This document shows positions 5,183 through 6,533 of a stretch of 6,533 nt of DNA, in pieces. Numbering within the stretch: position 1 is the stretch's first letter; every line of letters begins with the position of its first letter. This stretch comes from JBBRLA01 sp038231615. Its GTDB lineage: Bacteria > Myxococcota_A > Polyangia > Palsa-1104 > JAEUJZ01. Where the stretch lies: positions 1 through 6,533 of the forward strand of contig JBBRLA010000507.1 in assembly GCA_038231615.1 (NCBI GenBank). The letters are read 5' to 3'. The translations under genes and the position numbers were made by a program. Below the pieces are notes generated by a model that saw only the letters and a list, made by a program, of their open reading frames with translations, was not told the origin of the DNA and did no database searches.

Positions 5183-6448
5183 TTACAAAATCGCCCGGGT
5201 CGCCCCGCCATGGGTGCACAGCGGCGGCCTGAACTTCACCAGGCGGGCCCCTCGCTGCCAGCCGGGGCAGGTGGTCTCGGTGCACGCCAGGATCGCCTCG
5301 GCCACTCCCAGCCGCTCCACGTCCTCCCACCTCCACGCTCGCAGCGCCCCCACCCGCGCCCGCAGGTGCTCCCACACCACCGGGTTGCGCAGCCCCATCA
5401 CCGCCACGATCCCCGCCAGCCCGAAGAGTTCATCCGGCACGCACATCAGGTCCTGCCCGATCAGGATCAGTGTCGAGCCCCGGTGCCGCACCAGGCGCCC
5501 GGTGCGGATGAACGCCCGCCACGCCGCCGGGTCCTGGCTCAGGAGGTCCACCTCGTCCACCGTGATGATCCGCTGGAACGCGCCGTGCACTTCGCTGGGC
5601 ATCATCAAACCCGACATCAACCCCACCAGGGTCGGCGCCACGCGGAAGCGCCCCATGTGCGGCCCGCCCAGGTACACCACCGTGGCCACGTCCGGCCCGA
5701 AAATCTTCCACATCCCCGGCTCTCCAGATGGGCCGGCCAGGTCCGCCCGCCCCCCCAGCCGCGCGTGGGCCGAGGCCTTCTGGGTCTGGTTCATGTCCTT
5801 GGCGTCGTCGATGAACCTGCGCATCCCGGCGATCTCCAGGGCCTTGCCCTTGTCCTGGGCGTGGTCCAGCATGCGCCGCACCAGGCGGGTCTCGTCCCCG
5901 GCGCCCAGGGCCGCCTCCAGCCCCGGTTGCCCGAGTTCCCACGGCTGGACCGTCAGCACCACCACCTCCAGCCCGAGATCTTGATAGGGGCGCAGGCGCC
6001 GCAAAAGGGTGTCGTCCAGCAATTCCCGCGGGATGGCGATGCGCAGGCGGCGCAGCGGCTGGGGCAAAACGCCCAGGCGGGCCATCAAGAGGTCCAGGTC
6101 GCGGGGCTTGGGGTTTTTCACCAAGCCATCCAGGAGCTGCGGCAGGCGATCGTTTTCTTCAATATGGAAGAAGATGTAGGCCGTGGGCTGCTGGATGGAG
6201 GAGGCGATGGGTGCCTCATGGCCCTGGAGGGACTCGCCCAAAAGGGTGCTGAGCAGGGTCTTGCCGACGCCCTGCATGCCGGCCACCAGCATCACATGGC
6301 CGCTGTCGCGAGACACGGCGAAGGGCCACTCGAGGTGATCGTGTATCCAGCCCAGGAACGACCAGGTGCGGGGCACAACGTCGGTGCCGATATAGCTCGA
6401 CCATCGCCGAAAAGCGGTAGCGGAGACGCGCCAGGATGCGGCGAGCAT
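5183..6448 (-). CDS. P-loop ATPase of HerA/FtsK (TraG/VirB4-like) type, possibly 5'-partial
   Basis: The frame encodes 421 residues from ATG 6448. Walker A is GMQGVGKT (57-64), preceded by hydrophobic HVMLVA. Walker B is RIITVDEVDLL (293-303), and a strand ending in Gln, TLILIGQ (326-332), sits about 30 residues later. This order, with a long insert between the Walker motifs and a DE followed by 'r..g..l...xQ', is the pattern of DNA-pumping or conjugation ATPases such as VirB4/TraG and HerA. The insert includes a helical region (about 180-230) and a strand-rich section around 250-270. The precise family is not recognised. The start has CGGAG ten bases upstream, but the frame stays open to the right edge, so a longer N-terminus is possible. 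It faces the Rpn fragment tail to tail with no gene partner in view. Transfer or defence roles are both conceivable. Confidence 0.7.
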   Translation of the reverse strand: MLAASWRVSATAFRRWSSYIGTDVVPRTWSFLGWIHDHLEWPFAVSRDSGHVMLVAGMQGVGKTLLSTLLGESLQGHEAPIASSIQQPTAYIFFHIEENDRLPQLLDGLVKNPKPRDLDLLMARLGVLPQPLRRLRIAIPRELLDDTLLRRLRPYQDLGLEVVVLTVQPWELGQPGLEAALGAGDETRLVRRMLDHAQDKGKALEIAGMRRFIDDAKDMNQTQKASAHARLGGRADLAGPSGEPGMWKIFGPDVATVVYLGGPHMGRFRVAPTLVGLMSGLMMPSEVHGAFQRIITVDEVDLLSQDPAAWRAFIRTGRLVRHRGSTLILIGQDLMCVPDELFGLAGIVAVMGLRNPVVWEHLRARVGALRAWRWEDVERLGVAEAILACTETTCPGWQRGARLVKFRPPLCTHGGATRAIL

Positions 6449-6533
6449 GCGCGTTGTGCTCCGCGGAGTCTCAAGGGTGAGGCGAAGGGGGCCGTGACGG
6501 TTGCGCTGCGAGCTCAGGCAGGCACGATCGGAG

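Noticed and set aside
5109..5984. Plus-strand 291-codon frame
   Set aside because: It is a Ser/Arg/Pro-rich shadow of the HerA/FtsK-like ATPase gene.

Overview
The window is GC-rich bacterial DNA with the look of an accessory, repeatedly rearranged region. It combines a phytochelatin synthase, an integron-type cassette end, a HEPN toxin-antitoxin-like pair, several gene remnants, an AAA ATPase/PD-(D/E)XK protein and a HerA/FtsK-like ATPase. The AAA-PD-(D/E)XK and Rpn families are common in large gammaproteobacterial genomes such as purple sulfur bacteria, so a Chromatiales-like host is a reasonable but weak guess. No rRNA, tRNA or housekeeping gene is present to settle it.

Layout. (1) 1-955, minus: the first 318 codons of a plant-type phytochelatin synthase, running off the left edge, with the full Cys55/His162/Asp180 catalytic triad. 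(2) 956-1295: a 61-bp attC-like recombination site (1204-1264) and a doubtful small ORF between it and the synthase. (3) 1296-2168, minus: a translationally coupled two-gene unit, a 110-residue protein of unknown family followed by a HEPN-domain protein. The attC lies 31 bases past the HEPN stop codon, as expected for a two-gene integron cassette. This block is visibly less GC-rich than its flanks. (4) 2347-2819, minus: a graveyard holding an HNH nuclease relic that lost its central His-His block, preceded by the C-terminal tail of an XRE-type repressor in another frame. (5) 2827-4380, minus: an intact AAA ATPase with a C-terminal PD-(D/E)XK domain. (6) 4381-4496: an AT-rich patch and a strong GC hairpin. 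(7) 4497-5105, plus: the C-terminal part of an Rpn-family nuclease without its catalytic half. (8) 5106-5182: a short stretch resembling an IS terminus. (9) 5183-6448, minus: a P-loop ATPase of the HerA/FtsK type, perhaps beginning beyond the right edge.

The most interesting part is the left third. A eukaryote-like enzyme that makes metal-chelating peptides from glutathione sits directly beyond a cassette recombination site carrying a toxin-antitoxin-like pair. This suggests, but does not prove, that the synthase came in by horizontal transfer, possibly as part of a cassette array. The right two thirds hold nuclease and ATPase genes with broken neighbours at their edges, which points to successive insertions and deletions.
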